From assembly GCF_000384035.1 (NCBI RefSeq), contig NZ_KB913024.1:625317-689316 (forward strand): 64,000 nt of DNA. The letters are read 5' to 3'. Position numbers and translations under genes: made by a program. The stretch's first letter is position 1. Every line of letters begins with the position of its first letter. The stretch comes from Actinopolyspora mortivallis DSM 44261. GTDB taxonomy: Bacteria; Actinomycetota; Actinomycetes; Mycobacteriales; Pseudonocardiaceae. The notes beneath the pieces were generated by a model, which saw nothing but the letters and a program-made list of their open reading frames with translations, was not told the DNA's origin and did no database searches. Below, piece by piece: positions 8,692 to 17,499 of the stretch.

Positions 8692-8729
8692 CGTGGAATA
8701 CCTCGTTCCACGCCGGTGTTGCACACCGG
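8692..8729 (+). ncRNA. Two adjacent hairpins, candidate structured leader
   Basis: Hairpin A: CGTGGAA (8692-8698), loop TACCTCG, TTCCACG (8706-8712). Hairpin B follows without a gap: CCGGTGT (8713-8719), loop TGC, ACACCGG (8723-8729). Both stems are perfect 7-mers. They could be a tandem terminator or an aptamer-like element. I do not recognise a known riboswitch class. Confidence 0.35.
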
Positions 8730-9021
8730 TGAGGAGCCCCGGCCGACGGGCCCGTGCCGGACGGGTGACGACATCCCGGACAGGACGGGCGTCACACGGA
8801 GGTCTCCGGCGTGGTGGCGAGCCACACGACACCGCGCGGGAGACGGTGCACTACCCTGGTGAGGGATATCCGGCCGTCGGAGATGGGCACGCCGGGCGTG
8901 CCACGCACGTGTTCGATTCCCACGACGGCCGCGGCCCACCGGTTCCAGCCGCACGAATCACGGGCCGCTCCTCGAACGACGCCGTTTTGCACCCGACCCG
9001 TACGAAGCCAGGAGTTCCCGC

Positions 9022-10929
9022 GTGTCCGCCACCAGTGTCGCCAGCCCGAACCAGCGCACCCGCACCGATCTGCGCAACATCGCGCTCGTCGCGCACGTCG
9101 ATCACGGCAAGACCACCCTGGTGGATGCCATGCTCCGGCAGTCCGGAGCGTTCTCCGAGCGCACCGAACCCGTCGACCGCGTGATGGACTCCAACGACCT
9201 GGAGCGGGAAAAGGGCATCACGATCCTGTCCAAGAACACGGCGATCCACCGGATGACCGAACAGGGGCCGGTCACCATCAACGTCGTCGACACCCCGGGC
9301 CACGCCGACTTCGGCGGTGAGGTCGAACGCGGGCTGTCCATGGTCGACGGCGTGATGCTGCTGGTCGACGCCAGTGAGGGGCCACTGCCGCAGACCAGGT
9401 TCGTGCTGCGCAAGACGTTGGCCGCCGAACTGCCGGTGATCCTGGTCGTGAACAAGGTCGACCGCCCGGACTCCCGGGTGGCCGAGGTCGTCGAGGAGAC
9501 CCACGAGCTGCTGCTCGAACTGGCCGCCGACGTCGGCGCCGACGAGTCGGTGCTGGACATCCCCGTCGTCTACGCCTCGGCCCGGGACGGACGCTGTTCC
9601 CTCGAAGCCCCGGAGACGGGCGAGGTCCCGCAGAGTGACCTGACCCCGCTGTTCGACACCCTGCTCGAGCACGTCCCCGCCCCGGAAGGCGACCCGCGGG
9701 CCCCACTGCGTGCCCTGGTCACCAACCTCGACGCCTCCTCCTTCCTGGGACGCATCGGCCTGTGCCGGATCCACGCCGGACAACTCCGCAAGGGACAGAC
9801 CGTGGGACTGTGCCGGGAGGACGGCAGCGTGGAGAAGGTGCGGCTGACCGAGCTGATGGTCACCGAGAACCTGGACAGGGTCAACGCCGAGTCGGCCTCG
9901 GCGGGGGACCTGGTGGCCGTCGCCGGGATCCCCGACATCAACATCGGGGACACCATCGCCGATCCGGAGAACCCGGAACCGCTGCCCCGTATCACCGTGG
10001 ACGCCCCGGCGATCTCGCTGACCATCGGGACCAACACCTCCCCCACGGCGGGACGCAACGGCGGGAGCAAGGTCACCGCGCGCCTGGTCAAGAACCGGCT
10101 GGACGCCGAACTCGTCGGCAACGTCAGCCTCCGGGTGGTCGACACCGAACGCCCGGACACCTGGGAGGTCCAGGGACGTGGGGAACTGGCCCTGGCCGTG
10201 CTGGTGGAGACCATGCGCCGGGAGGGCTTCGAACTCACCGTGGGCAAGCCGGAGGTGGTCACCAAGACCGTCGACGGCAAGCTGTGCGAACCGTTCGAAC
10301 GGCTCTGGCTGGACATCCCCGAGGAGCACCTGGGGGCCGTCACCCAGTTGCTGGCCTCCCGCAAGGGACGGATGGAGACCATGGACGGGCACGGCACCGG
10401 GCGGATCAAACTGGAGTACGTGATCCCGGCCCGGGGGCTGATCGGTTTCCGCACCGAGTTCCTCACCGAGACCAGGGGCGCCGGTATCGCCAACCACGTC
10501 TTCGAGGACTACTCCCCCTGGGCGGGGGAGATCCGCAGCCGCAACAGCGGTTCGCTGGTGGCCGACCGCGCCGGACAGGTGACCACCTACGCGCTGATGC
10601 AGCTGTCCGACAGGGGAACCTTCTTCGTCGAACCCGGTGACGAGGTCTACGAGGGCATGGTCGTGGGGGAGAACCCGCGCGCCGAGGACCTCGACCTCAA
10701 CATCACCAAGGAGAAGAAGCTGACCAACATGCGTTCGGCCGGGGCCGAGGAGCTTGAACGGCTCGCCCGCCCCCGCAAACTCGGCCTGGAGGAGGCCCTG
10801 GAGTTCTGCTCGGCCGACGAGTGCGTGGAGGTCGGGCCGAAGGCCCTGCGGGTACGCAAGGTGACCCTGGACGGTGCCCAGCGCGGCAGGCAGCGTTCCC
10901 GCGCCAAGTCGCGGGACGCGCAGAGCTGA
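9022..10929 (+). CDS. typA: Ribosome-associated GTPase TypA/BipA
   Basis: A 635-residue translational GTPase. The G domain has G1 AHVDHGKTT (near 26-34), G2 REKGITI, G3 DTPGHADFGGEVER and G4 NKVDR. Downstream are the domain 2 beta-barrel, the EF-G-like domains III and V and the TypA-specific C-terminal domain (ARGLIGFRTEFLTETRG, GTFFVEPGDEVYEGMVVGE). Length is standard. GTG at 9022 is preceded by AGGAG with 8-9 nt spacing. The protein binds the 70S ribosome in stress and is involved in ribosome assembly at low temperature. The following gene encodes an LpqW-like lipoprotein, the same order as recalled for Rv1165-Rv1166. Confidence 0.97.
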   Translation: MSATSVASPNQRTRTDLRNIALVAHVDHGKTTLVDAMLRQSGAFSERTEPVDRVMDSNDLEREKGITILSKNTAIHRMTEQGPVTINVVDTPGHADFGGEVERGLSMVDGVMLLVDASEGPLPQTRFVLRKTLAAELPVILVVNKVDRPDSRVAEVVEETHELLLELAADVGADESVLDIPVVYASARDGRCSLEAPETGEVPQSDLTPLFDTLLEHVPAPEGDPRAPLRALVTNLDASSFLGRIGLCRIHAGQLRKGQTVGLCREDGSVEKVRLTELMVTENLDRVNAESASAGDLVAVAGIPDINIGDTIADPENPEPLPRITVDAPAISLTIGTNTSPTAGRNGGSKVTARLVKNRLDAELVGNVSLRVVDTERPDTWEVQGRGELALAVLVETMRREGFELTVGKPEVVTKTVDGKLCEPFERLWLDIPEEHLGAVTQLLASRKGRMETMDGHGTGRIKLEYVIPARGLIGFRTEFLTETRGAGIANHVFEDYSPWAGEIRSRNSGSLVADRAGQVTTYALMQLSDRGTFFVEPGDEVYEGMVVGENPRAEDLDLNITKEKKLTNMRSAGAEELERLARPRKLGLEEALEFCSADECVEVGPKALRVRKVTLDGAQRGRQRSRAKSRDAQS

Positions 10930-11063
10930 CCGCCGGGGCGGTGAGGCTGCTCCGGGAGGGCGAGCCGGGTGTGGGATGGTCGTGGGGATTCACTGCCGTT
11001 TCCGGCCCCGCGGTCGCTTCGCCCGGGGTATGCGGCCGGATCCGCAACGGAGGTTCGACCAGC

Positions 11064-12812
11064 GTGTACCGAAGCCGGTTTCGTCCGTTCCCCGCCGCGA
11101 CACTGGTGCTGGTGTTTCTGAGCGTGCTGGGCGGGTGCACGAACGCGCCACCGCCGCCGCTGGTCAGCTCGACCACTCCGCAGCCGACCTCCGAACCCCC
11201 CACCGAGCCGCCCCAGCCCCGGGTGGTCGTGGCGGGGGTCGAGAAACTCGAAGGCGGCTTCAACCCGCACGCGCTGGCGGACCAGTCGCAGCTCACCGAC
11301 GCGTTGTCCGAACTCATGCTGCCTTCGGTGTTCGTGCCCGGCCCCGACGGGGAACAGGTGCTCAACACCACGCTGATGACCTCGGCCGAGGTGGTGCCGG
11401 ACACCGACAGGTTCACGGTGCGCTACCGCATCCGCACCGACGCGGGATGGTCGGACGGGGCGCCGATAGCCGCCGAGGACTTCGTGTACCTCTGGGAACA
11501 GATGCGCAGCCAGGACGGGGTGGTCAACCCGGTCGGCTACCGCATGATCTCCGACGTGCGCTCCCAGCAGGGCGGCAAGACCGTGCTGGTCACCTTCGAC
11601 CGTCCCTACCCGGGGTGGAAGTCGTTGTTCGACCACCTGCTGCCCGCCCACCTGGTCAAGGACGCCCCCGGCGGGTGGGAGGACACCCTCGACGACGGCT
11701 ATCCCGCCTCGGGAGGTCCGTTCGCGATACGTCAGTTCGACCTGGACCGGGGCCAGATCGTGCTGATGCGCAACGAGCGTTACTGGGCGGAGCCGGCCAA
11801 GTCGGACCGTATCGTGGTGCGTGCCGCCGACCGACAGGCGAACCTGAACGCGCTGAGCAGCGGCAACGTGCAGCTGGGGATGTTCGATCCGGACGCGGAG
11901 ACCATGCGCGCCCTGCGGGGACTGGGCGAGGACGTCCGGTTGATCACGCTGCCCCGGCCGCTCGTCAGTACCCTGTTTTTGCGGCGCAGCAGTCCGCAGC
12001 TCAACGACGTCCGGGTCCGCCGTGCCGTGCTCGCCGCACTGGACCGCAACGCCCTGGTGAGCACGGGAACCGGTGGGGGCCCGGACGAGGAGCGGCGTGC
12101 CCACGCGCAGGTGCTGGCCCCCTCCCAGCCCGGATACTCAGCCACCGAACCCGCCGGCGAGTTCTCCGACTCACCGGACCCGCAGCGGGTCCGGACGCTG
12201 CTCCGCGAGGCGGGCTACGAGCACACCGACGGAAGTTGGGTGCGGGACGGGACCCCGCTGAATCTCGTGATCGCCGCCCAGTTCGAGGAGGAGTCCTACG
12301 AGGCCGTGGCCAACACCGTGGCCGACCAGCTCGCCGCCCAGGACATCGGGGCCACGGTGATCACCCCCGAGGGAGACGAGCTCTACCGCACGATGCTGCC
12401 CACGGATCCGCGGCGCATGGACCCTCCCGAGTCCGCTGGGATCGACCTGGCCGTGGCGCCGCGTCCGGTGAGCGCCGATCCCGCCTCCACCCTGGCCGCC
12501 CAGTGGGGATGCCCCTCGGTCGACCCGGACACGGGGAGTACGGCCACGTTCAACCCCACCGGCTTCTGCGACCGGATGCTGCAACCCACCATCGAGGCGG
12601 CCACGACGGGACGGATCCCCTTCGCCCGGGCGTCCGGGCGCGTCGAGCCCGTGGTGTGGTCCAGTGCGCTGGCGTTGCCGCTCTACCAGGAGACCCGGGT
12701 GTTGGCCGTCCGCCGCGAACTGCGTGGGGTCGAGGACGGTCCCGGTTTCGCCACCCCGTTCAGCACGGTGGGAGAGTGGATCGGGACCCCAGGGGAGAGC
12801 TACGACTGGTGA
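11064..12812 (+). CDS. lpqW: LpqW-like lipoprotein (SBP family 5 fold)
   Basis: A 582-residue secreted lipoprotein. The signal peptide ends in the lipobox LGGC, with a Pro/Thr-rich linker to about residue 55, then an oligopeptide-binding (SBP_bac_5) fold (FVYLWEQMRSQDG, ASGGPFAIRQF, RNERYWAEP). No permease or ATPase genes are adjacent, so it is probably not a transporter component. In mycobacteria the typA-adjacent homologue LpqW uses this fold to steer phosphatidylinositol mannoside into lipomannan synthesis; orthology is inferred from position and length. GTG at 11064 follows GGAGG. A tight hairpin lies just after the stop. Confidence 0.78.
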   Translation: MYRSRFRPFPAATLVLVFLSVLGGCTNAPPPPLVSSTTPQPTSEPPTEPPQPRVVVAGVEKLEGGFNPHALADQSQLTDALSELMLPSVFVPGPDGEQVLNTTLMTSAEVVPDTDRFTVRYRIRTDAGWSDGAPIAAEDFVYLWEQMRSQDGVVNPVGYRMISDVRSQQGGKTVLVTFDRPYPGWKSLFDHLLPAHLVKDAPGGWEDTLDDGYPASGGPFAIRQFDLDRGQIVLMRNERYWAEPAKSDRIVVRAADRQANLNALSSGNVQLGMFDPDAETMRALRGLGEDVRLITLPRPLVSTLFLRRSSPQLNDVRVRRAVLAALDRNALVSTGTGGGPDEERRAHAQVLAPSQPGYSATEPAGEFSDSPDPQRVRTLLREAGYEHTDGSWVRDGTPLNLVIAAQFEEESYEAVANTVADQLAAQDIGATVITPEGDELYRTMLPTDPRRMDPPESAGIDLAVAPRPVSADPASTLAAQWGCPSVDPDTGSTATFNPTGFCDRMLQPTIEAATTGRIPFARASGRVEPVVWSSALALPLYQETRVLAVRRELRGVEDGPGFATPFSTVGEWIGTPGESYDW

Positions 12813-12824
12813 TCCCGCGGACAC

Positions 12825-12841
12825 CCGCCGTGTCACGGCGG
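12825..12841 (+). terminator. Tight hairpin after lpqW-like gene
   Basis: CCGCCGTG at 12825-12832 and CACGGCGG at 12834-12841 are perfect inverted repeats separated by one base, 13 nt after the stop. The actual loop must be at least 3 nt, leaving a GC-only stem of about 7 bp without a U-tract. Confidence 0.4.
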
Positions 12842-12921
12842 CCGGAAAACGATGGCCTCCGGTGTGGGAAGTGGTGCATTGTTGTGCGGACACCACACCG
12901 GTCCGGAAGGGAGCCCCGCCC

Positions 12922-14133
12922 ATGTCGTCCACAGTGACCGAATCGGATGAGCCCGGGCTCGGCACCGGCGGGTACACGTGGCCGCGTGGGCTGCGCTGCG
13001 TCCGTTGCGGAGCCCGCACCGAACCGCGTTACGACACGGAGGGCTGCCTCGACTGCCGCGCTCGGGGGATTCCCTCGGCGCTGCTGGCCGAGTACGACCT
13101 GTCCGGCCTGGACGGTGCCTCACTACGACGTCGATGGAGAGCGCGTGGGGAAGGGATGTGGTCCTACCGCGAGCTGCTGCCGATCCCTCCCGAACACGTG
13201 GTCACCATGCGGGAGGGGGCGACTCCCCTGGTCGAGCTGCCCGGTGAGGGGGCACACCGGTCCGAGCGGGTGTTGGTCAAGGACGAGCGCCGCAACCCCA
13301 CCGGCAGTTTCAAGGACCGTTTCTACAGCACGGCGGTCTCCTGGGCCGCCTGGTACGGCTACGAGACGGTGGCGCTGGCCTCCAGCGGCAACGCCGGGGT
13401 CTCGGCGGCCGCCTACGGAGCGCTGGCCGGGCTGGAGTGTGTGGTGGTCGCCACCCCGGACATCGGGGAGGTCTGGCGCGGGCTCGTCGAACTGCACGGC
13501 GGGAGGATGCTGTTCGCCTCCGACGCGGCCGAGCGGTGGGAGATCCTGCGCGGCCGGGCCGAGGAGCAGGGGTGGGCGGTGCTGACGAACACCTCGGCGG
13601 TTCCGGTGAGCAGCCTGTGGGTCGGGATCGAGGGCTACAAGACCATGGCCTACGAGATCGTCGAGGACCTCGGCACCGCCCCCGAGGCGGTGACCGTGCC
13701 GGTCTCCCGCGGCGACGGCTTCGCCGGACTGTGGGCGGGGTTCCGCCAACTGCACGATCTCGGCGTGATCGACCGGCTGCCCCGCATGATCGCCGCGGAA
13801 CGCTACCCCTCGTTGTCGGTGGCGCTGCGGGACGGGCTGGAGCTTCCGCCGGAGCAGGAGGTCGACCCGGACAGTCTGGCCGTCTCCATCGGCAACCCGC
13901 AGGCGACGGTGATGTCCTTGCGCGTGTTGCGCGAGTCGGGGGGCACCGCCGTGGTCTGCTCGGAGGAGGAGCTCCGGTCGGCCACCGCGCAGCTGGGCAG
14001 GTCCGGGTTCGCGGCCGAACTCAGCTCGGCCGCCTCCCTGGTGGCCGCCCGGCGGCTGCGTCGGAACGGCACGGGGGACGTGGTGGCCCTGTTGACCTCG
14101 CGTGCCTCGCACCAACCCGCCGCGTTCCGCTGA
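12922..14133 (+). CDS. PLP-dependent threonine synthase-like enzyme
   Basis: A 403-residue fold-type II PLP enzyme. The N-terminus carries a zinc-ribbon-like CVRCGA...CLDCRA pair as in archaeal/actinobacterial threonine synthase paralogues. The PLP lysine is in NPTGSFKDR (near residue 130), followed by the phosphate/substrate loop ASSGNAGVSAAAYG. Threonine synthase activity (O-phosphohomoserine to threonine) is possible, but no homoserine pathway genes are adjacent and the usual thrC lies elsewhere in actinobacteria, so the substrate may differ. The ATG is preceded by GAAGGGAG. Confidence 0.8.
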   Translation: MSSTVTESDEPGLGTGGYTWPRGLRCVRCGARTEPRYDTEGCLDCRARGIPSALLAEYDLSGLDGASLRRRWRARGEGMWSYRELLPIPPEHVVTMREGATPLVELPGEGAHRSERVLVKDERRNPTGSFKDRFYSTAVSWAAWYGYETVALASSGNAGVSAAAYGALAGLECVVVATPDIGEVWRGLVELHGGRMLFASDAAERWEILRGRAEEQGWAVLTNTSAVPVSSLWVGIEGYKTMAYEIVEDLGTAPEAVTVPVSRGDGFAGLWAGFRQLHDLGVIDRLPRMIAAERYPSLSVALRDGLELPPEQEVDPDSLAVSIGNPQATVMSLRVLRESGGTAVVCSEEELRSATAQLGRSGFAAELSSAASLVAARRLRRNGTGDVVALLTSRASHQPAAFR

Positions 14134-14218
14134 GCCTCCGCGCTGTCTCGACCCCCGAGGGGTTCGTGCCGTTCCCGCCGGGTGGGAGGAGGACGCACGG
14201 ACTCCGACGGGACCGTCC

Positions 14219-14230
14219 TAGGCTGGGAGC
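14219..14230 (+). promoter_or_regulatory. Leaderless -10 box of mshB
   Basis: TAGGCT at 14219-14224 is followed by only 6 nt before the GTG at 14231. A transcription start 6-7 nt after the -10 box would fall on the start codon itself. Confidence 0.55.
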
Positions 14231-15133
14231 GTGACGTTGACGACCGCACCGCGTCTACTGCTGGTACACGCGCATCCGGACGACGAGACCCTCTGGACCG
14301 GCGGCACCATAGCCCGTTACGCGGCGGCCGGAGTGCAGGTGACCCTGGTCACCTGCACGCTCGGCGAGGAAGGGGAGGTCATCCCCCCGGAACTGCGCGG
14401 GCTCGACTCCGCCGGGGCCGACCAGCTCGGCGGCTACCGGGTCGGGGAACTGAACGCGGCCTGCGCCGCCCTGGGGATTTCCGACCAGCGTTTCCTCGGG
14501 GGCATGGGGCGTTGGCGTGACTCGGGGATGGCCTGGCAGCGATACGGCAGGACCGCCGGGGCCACCGCCGACACCCACCCCAGGGCCCTGGTGGCGGACG
14601 AGCTCGGCCGGCAGGCCGCCCTGCTGGAGAGGATCCTGCGTGAGGTGCGTCCCCAGGTGGTGGTCACCTACGCCTCGGACGGGGGATACGGGCATCCGGA
14701 CCACGTTCGGGCCCACGAGATCACCCTCGCGGCCGTCGAACGGGTCCCCGACGTGGAGAGGGTGTTCTACGCCGCTCCCGCCGCCTCCGCGGTGCGGGAG
14801 GGGCTGCGGAAACTGGCCGCCGTCGAGGGAGTGCCGTTCACCCTGGCCGGTGAGGACGATCTGCCCACCGTGGACGACGCGACCGTGGACACGGTGATCG
14901 ACATCACTCCCGTGCTGGAGGCCAAGCTCGACGCCCTGCGTGCGCACCGCACCCAGGTGAGCCTCTGGACCGACGAGGGTTCCGGCGCCGCGGCCTACGC
15001 GCTGTCCAACGGCATCGGTCAACCGGTGCTGGGCGGCGAGTACTACGTGCTCGGCAGCGGATCGGGGGCACCCCGGACCGACCTGTTCGAGGGGCTCGAC
15101 GTCGCGGGCGGGCCCCCGTTGGAGCGGCGATGA
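14231..15133 (+). CDS. mshB: N-acetyl-GlcN-inositol deacetylase (mycothiol synthesis)
   Basis: A 300-residue zinc deacetylase of the PIG-L/LmbE family. MshB removes acetate from GlcNAc-inositol, the second committed step in mycothiol synthesis. The zinc motif AHPDDE lies at residues 13-18 and the second His-containing motif YGHPDHVRAHE near 155. The MshB-specific segments TLGEEGEVIPPELRGL and LGGMGRWRDSGM distinguish it from generic PIG-L enzymes. Length matches the family. The start GTG is probably leaderless. Its TGA overlaps the ATG of a small membrane protein gene, the same arrangement as recalled for Rv1170-Rv1171. Confidence 0.93.
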   Translation: MTLTTAPRLLLVHAHPDDETLWTGGTIARYAAAGVQVTLVTCTLGEEGEVIPPELRGLDSAGADQLGGYRVGELNAACAALGISDQRFLGGMGRWRDSGMAWQRYGRTAGATADTHPRALVADELGRQAALLERILREVRPQVVVTYASDGGYGHPDHVRAHEITLAAVERVPDVERVFYAAPAASAVREGLRKLAAVEGVPFTLAGEDDLPTVDDATVDTVIDITPVLEAKLDALRAHRTQVSLWTDEGSGAAAYALSNGIGQPVLGGEYYVLGSGSGAPRTDLFEGLDVAGGPPLERR

Positions 15134-15510
15134 GCGGGCTACGGACGTGGGCCGACCGGGTGACGCTGGCGGTGCTGGTGCTGGACGCGGTGCTGTTGGC
15201 GGTGCTCGAACTGTTCTTCCTGCCCTCCTACCTCGGCAGTGTGCAGTTTCCCGTGACCGTGGCGGTGGCCGTGGTCACCAATCCGATGCTGGTCTCGCTC
15301 GCGGCGCGGTTCTCCACCGGCGGACTGGCGGCCGCCGCCCCGCTGGTGGCGTGGTTCGCAACCGTCTTCGTGCTGGGCACGCTCGGCCCCGGTGGGGACA
15401 TGCTGTTGCCCGCCGAGGACTGGCGGAGCTATCTGCTCATCGGCGGCGGAACCCTCCCGGCGGCGGCGATGCTGGGGATCGTGCGCGGCAGACACTCGTA
15501 TCCGGGCTGA
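15130..15510 (+). CDS. Four-helix membrane protein downstream of mshB
   Basis: A 126-residue protein with four predicted transmembrane helices (LAVLVLDAVLLAVLELFFL, VAVAVVTNPMLVSLAA, AAPLVAWFATVFVLGTL, YLLIGGGTLPAAAMLGIV). Its ATG overlaps the mshB stop (ATGA), so it is co-translated with mshB. Homologues sit next to mshB in other actinobacteria, but no function is established. It has no catalytic motif. Confidence 0.82.
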   Translation: MSGLRTWADRVTLAVLVLDAVLLAVLELFFLPSYLGSVQFPVTVAVAVVTNPMLVSLAARFSTGGLAAAAPLVAWFATVFVLGTLGPGGDMLLPAEDWRSYLLIGGGTLPAAAMLGIVRGRHSYPG

Positions 15511-15915
15511 GCACGGGCTCTTCGGGAGAGGGTGTGGCGAACGGCACGTCCTCGGTGGCGGGGTCGCTCCGGATCGGACCCGCGGTCACCGGCGGAGCCG
15601 GCCGGAACGGGCACGGAGCTGGCCCCGTTGCTCCCGGCATCGCCGATCACCTGGGAGAACGTTCCCGTCCGTGCCGTGGTCGCCCCTCGATCGGCGGCCG
15701 GTCGACCCGCAGGGCGGGATGTCAACCCGGTGGGCGATCCCGCCGGGGCCCGGCCGGGAGGTGCCGTTTACCTCCGCACCCACGGCCGCGTACCCTCGAT
15801 CACGCTCCCGTGCTGTGGAACCGACTGTGTGCGCGGGGCGCCTCCGAGGGATACTGGGCGGCAGCCGCGCGGATCCGGCGCGGGAGGAGAAAACGTACCG
15901 AGCAGGAGAGCTACC
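15511..15915. other. 405-bp gap before the ferredoxin gene
   Basis: I find no credible gene. Near its end GATACT at 15850-15855 is a plausible -10 box for the ferredoxin/dapC operon, giving a leader of about 55 nt. Confidence 0.5.
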
Positions 15916-16236
15916 GTGACCTACGTGATCGCCGAGCCCTGCGTCGACGTGCTCGACAAGGGATGCATCGAGGAGTGCCCCGTCGACTGCATCTACGAGG
16001 GCGGGCGGATGCTCTACATTCATCCGGACGAGTGCGTCGACTGCGGGGCCTGTGAACCGGTTTGCCCGGTCGAAGCCATCTACTACGAGGACGACGTGCC
16101 CGAGGAGTGGGCCGCCTACACGCAGGCCAATGTGGACTTCTTCGAGGATCTCGGTTCGCCGGGTGGGGCCGCCAAGGTCGGCAAGGTGAACAAGGACGTC
16201 GAGCCCATCGCCAGCCTTCCCCCACAGGGCGAATGA
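15916..16236 (+). CDS. fdxC: 7Fe-8S ferredoxin
   Basis: A 106-residue cytoplasmic electron carrier. The N-terminal [17 protein letters not shown] supplies the [3Fe-4S] cluster and the following [12 protein letters not shown] the [4Fe-4S] cluster, as in mycobacterial FdxC and Azotobacter FdI-type proteins. It typically serves cytochrome P450 systems or ferredoxin reductases. GTG at 15916 is preceded by AGGAGAG. The TGA overlaps the dapC ATG. The ferredoxin-dapC pair is recalled as Rv1177-Rv1178. Confidence 0.95.
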   Translation: MTYVIAEPCVDVLDKGCIEECPVDCIYEGGRMLYIHPDECVDCGACEPVCPVEAIYYEDDVPEEWAAYTQANVDFFEDLGSPGGAAKVGKVNKDVEPIASLPPQGE

Positions 16237-17381
16237 GTCCCGAGGGTTCGTCGGAGGGTACGGCGAACACCGGTGGCAGGGCGTACGGATCCCGCCACCG
16301 GGGGATGCCGCGGTTTCCGTGGGACTCGCTGGCGACGGCCGGGGAGACGGCCCGTGCGCACCCGGACGGAATCGTCGACCTGTCGGTGGGCACGCCCGTC
16401 GACCCGGTCCCGGACGTGGTGCGCGCGGCGCTCCGCGCCGCCGACGACTCCCCCGGCTACCCGGCCACGCACGGCCCCCCACAGCTCCGTGCCGCCGCCG
16501 CGGCGGCCCTGGCACGGCGTCACGGGGTGCACGGTGTCGACCCGGAGGACGTGCTGCCCACGATCGGTTCCAAGGAGTTCGTGGCCTGGCTGCCGAGCCT
16601 GTTGGGCACCCGCCCGGGTGACACGGTGGTGATCCCGGAACTGGCCTATCCCACCTACGAGGCGGGAGCCCGACTGGCCGGGGCCGAGATCGTCCGGACG
16701 GACGCCACGCACTCCCTGGGTCCCGCTGGCCCGGCCGTGCTGTGGCTGAACTCCCCCTCCAACCCGACGGGCAGGGTCCTTCCGGCCGAACACCTGCGCA
16801 AGGTCGTGGACTGGGCCAGGGAACGCGGAACCGTGGTGGTCTCCGACGAGTGCTACCTGGCCCTGGGCTGGGAGGCCGAACCGGTCTCGGTGCTCGACCC
16901 GGAGGTGTGCGGCGGCTCCTTCGAGGGGCTGCTCGCGGTGCACTCGCTGTCCAAGACCTCGAACTTCGCGGGCTACCGGGGTGGGTTCGTCACCGGCGAC
17001 CCCGCGCTCGTGGGGGAACTGCTGGAACTGCGCAAGCACGCGGGCATGATCGTCCCGCGCCCGGTGCAGGACGCCATGACCGCCGCCCTCTCCGACGACG
17101 AGCACCTGCGTGAGCAGCGTGCGCGCTACGCGGCCAGGCGCGAACGGCTGCGTCCCGCGCTGGAGGAGGCGGGCTTCCGGGTGGACCACTCGGTCGCCGG
17201 TCTCTACCTGTGGGCGAGCCGCGAGGAGGACGCCTGGCAGACGGTGCGGTGGTTGGCCGAACGCGGGGTCCTGGTGGCCCCCGGCACGTTCTACGGCCCC
17301 GAGGGGCAGCGGCACGTGCGGATCGCGCTGACCGCCTCCGACGAACGGATCGAGGCGGCCGTACGGCGCCTGCGGGGCTGA
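16233..17381 (+). CDS. dapC: Succinyldiaminopimelate aminotransferase
   Basis: A 382-residue class I/II aminotransferase that makes N-succinyl-L,L-diaminopimelate from the 2-amino-6-ketopimelate derivative in the lysine/peptidoglycan pathway. Visible features are [12 protein letters not shown] near the N-terminus, the substrate motif [18 protein letters not shown] and the PLP lysine in [16 protein letters not shown]. The chosen ATG overlaps the ferredoxin stop (ATGA); an internal ATG at residue 25 (MPRFPWDSL) matches the start of the conserved region and is an alternative. dapD and dapE lie 1.2 kb downstream, which supports the assignment. Confidence 0.88.
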   Translation: MSPEGSSEGTANTGGRAYGSRHRGMPRFPWDSLATAGETARAHPDGIVDLSVGTPVDPVPDVVRAALRAADDSPGYPATHGPPQLRAAAAAALARRHGVHGVDPEDVLPTIGSKEFVAWLPSLLGTRPGDTVVIPELAYPTYEAGARLAGAEIVRTDATHSLGPAGPAVLWLNSPSNPTGRVLPAEHLRKVVDWARERGTVVVSDECYLALGWEAEPVSVLDPEVCGGSFEGLLAVHSLSKTSNFAGYRGGFVTGDPALVGELLELRKHAGMIVPRPVQDAMTAALSDDEHLREQRARYAARRERLRPALEEAGFRVDHSVAGLYLWASREEDAWQTVRWLAERGVLVAPGTFYGPEGQRHVRIALTASDERIEAAVRRLRG

Positions 17382-17499
17382 AAACGGCCCTCGGCCCGTC
17401 GAGAGAGGTGCCGCCCGCCCGGATAGTCGGCGTTGCGGCGGCCACCGGAACCACACAGCGCGGAATCCGAGGTGTCGGGACTCCGGAACGGCGAGCCGG

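Larger units (their letters stand above)
8489..9021. other. 533-bp non-coding gap upstream of typA
   Basis: No ORF here has plausible codon bias or family resemblance. The first part (8540-8640) is unusually AT-rich, including the palindromic CGAAAATATTTCG. A hairpin at 8521-8539 (TCCGGAG, loop TCCCG, CTCCGGA) may terminate the YciI-like gene. Two further perfect hairpins are directly adjacent at 8692-8729. TACCCT at 8853-8858 is a good -10 box, which would give typA a leader of about 155 nt. Confidence 0.6.

Noticed and set aside
10821-11063. N-terminal extension of the lpqW-like gene to 10821
   Set aside because: The extension would overlap the end of typA and bury the signal peptide; the lipobox is at the right distance from the GTG at 11064.
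12922-14133. thrC symbol for the threonine synthase-like gene
   Set aside because: The zinc-ribbon N-terminus and the lack of homoserine genes nearby make orthology with the housekeeping ThrC uncertain.
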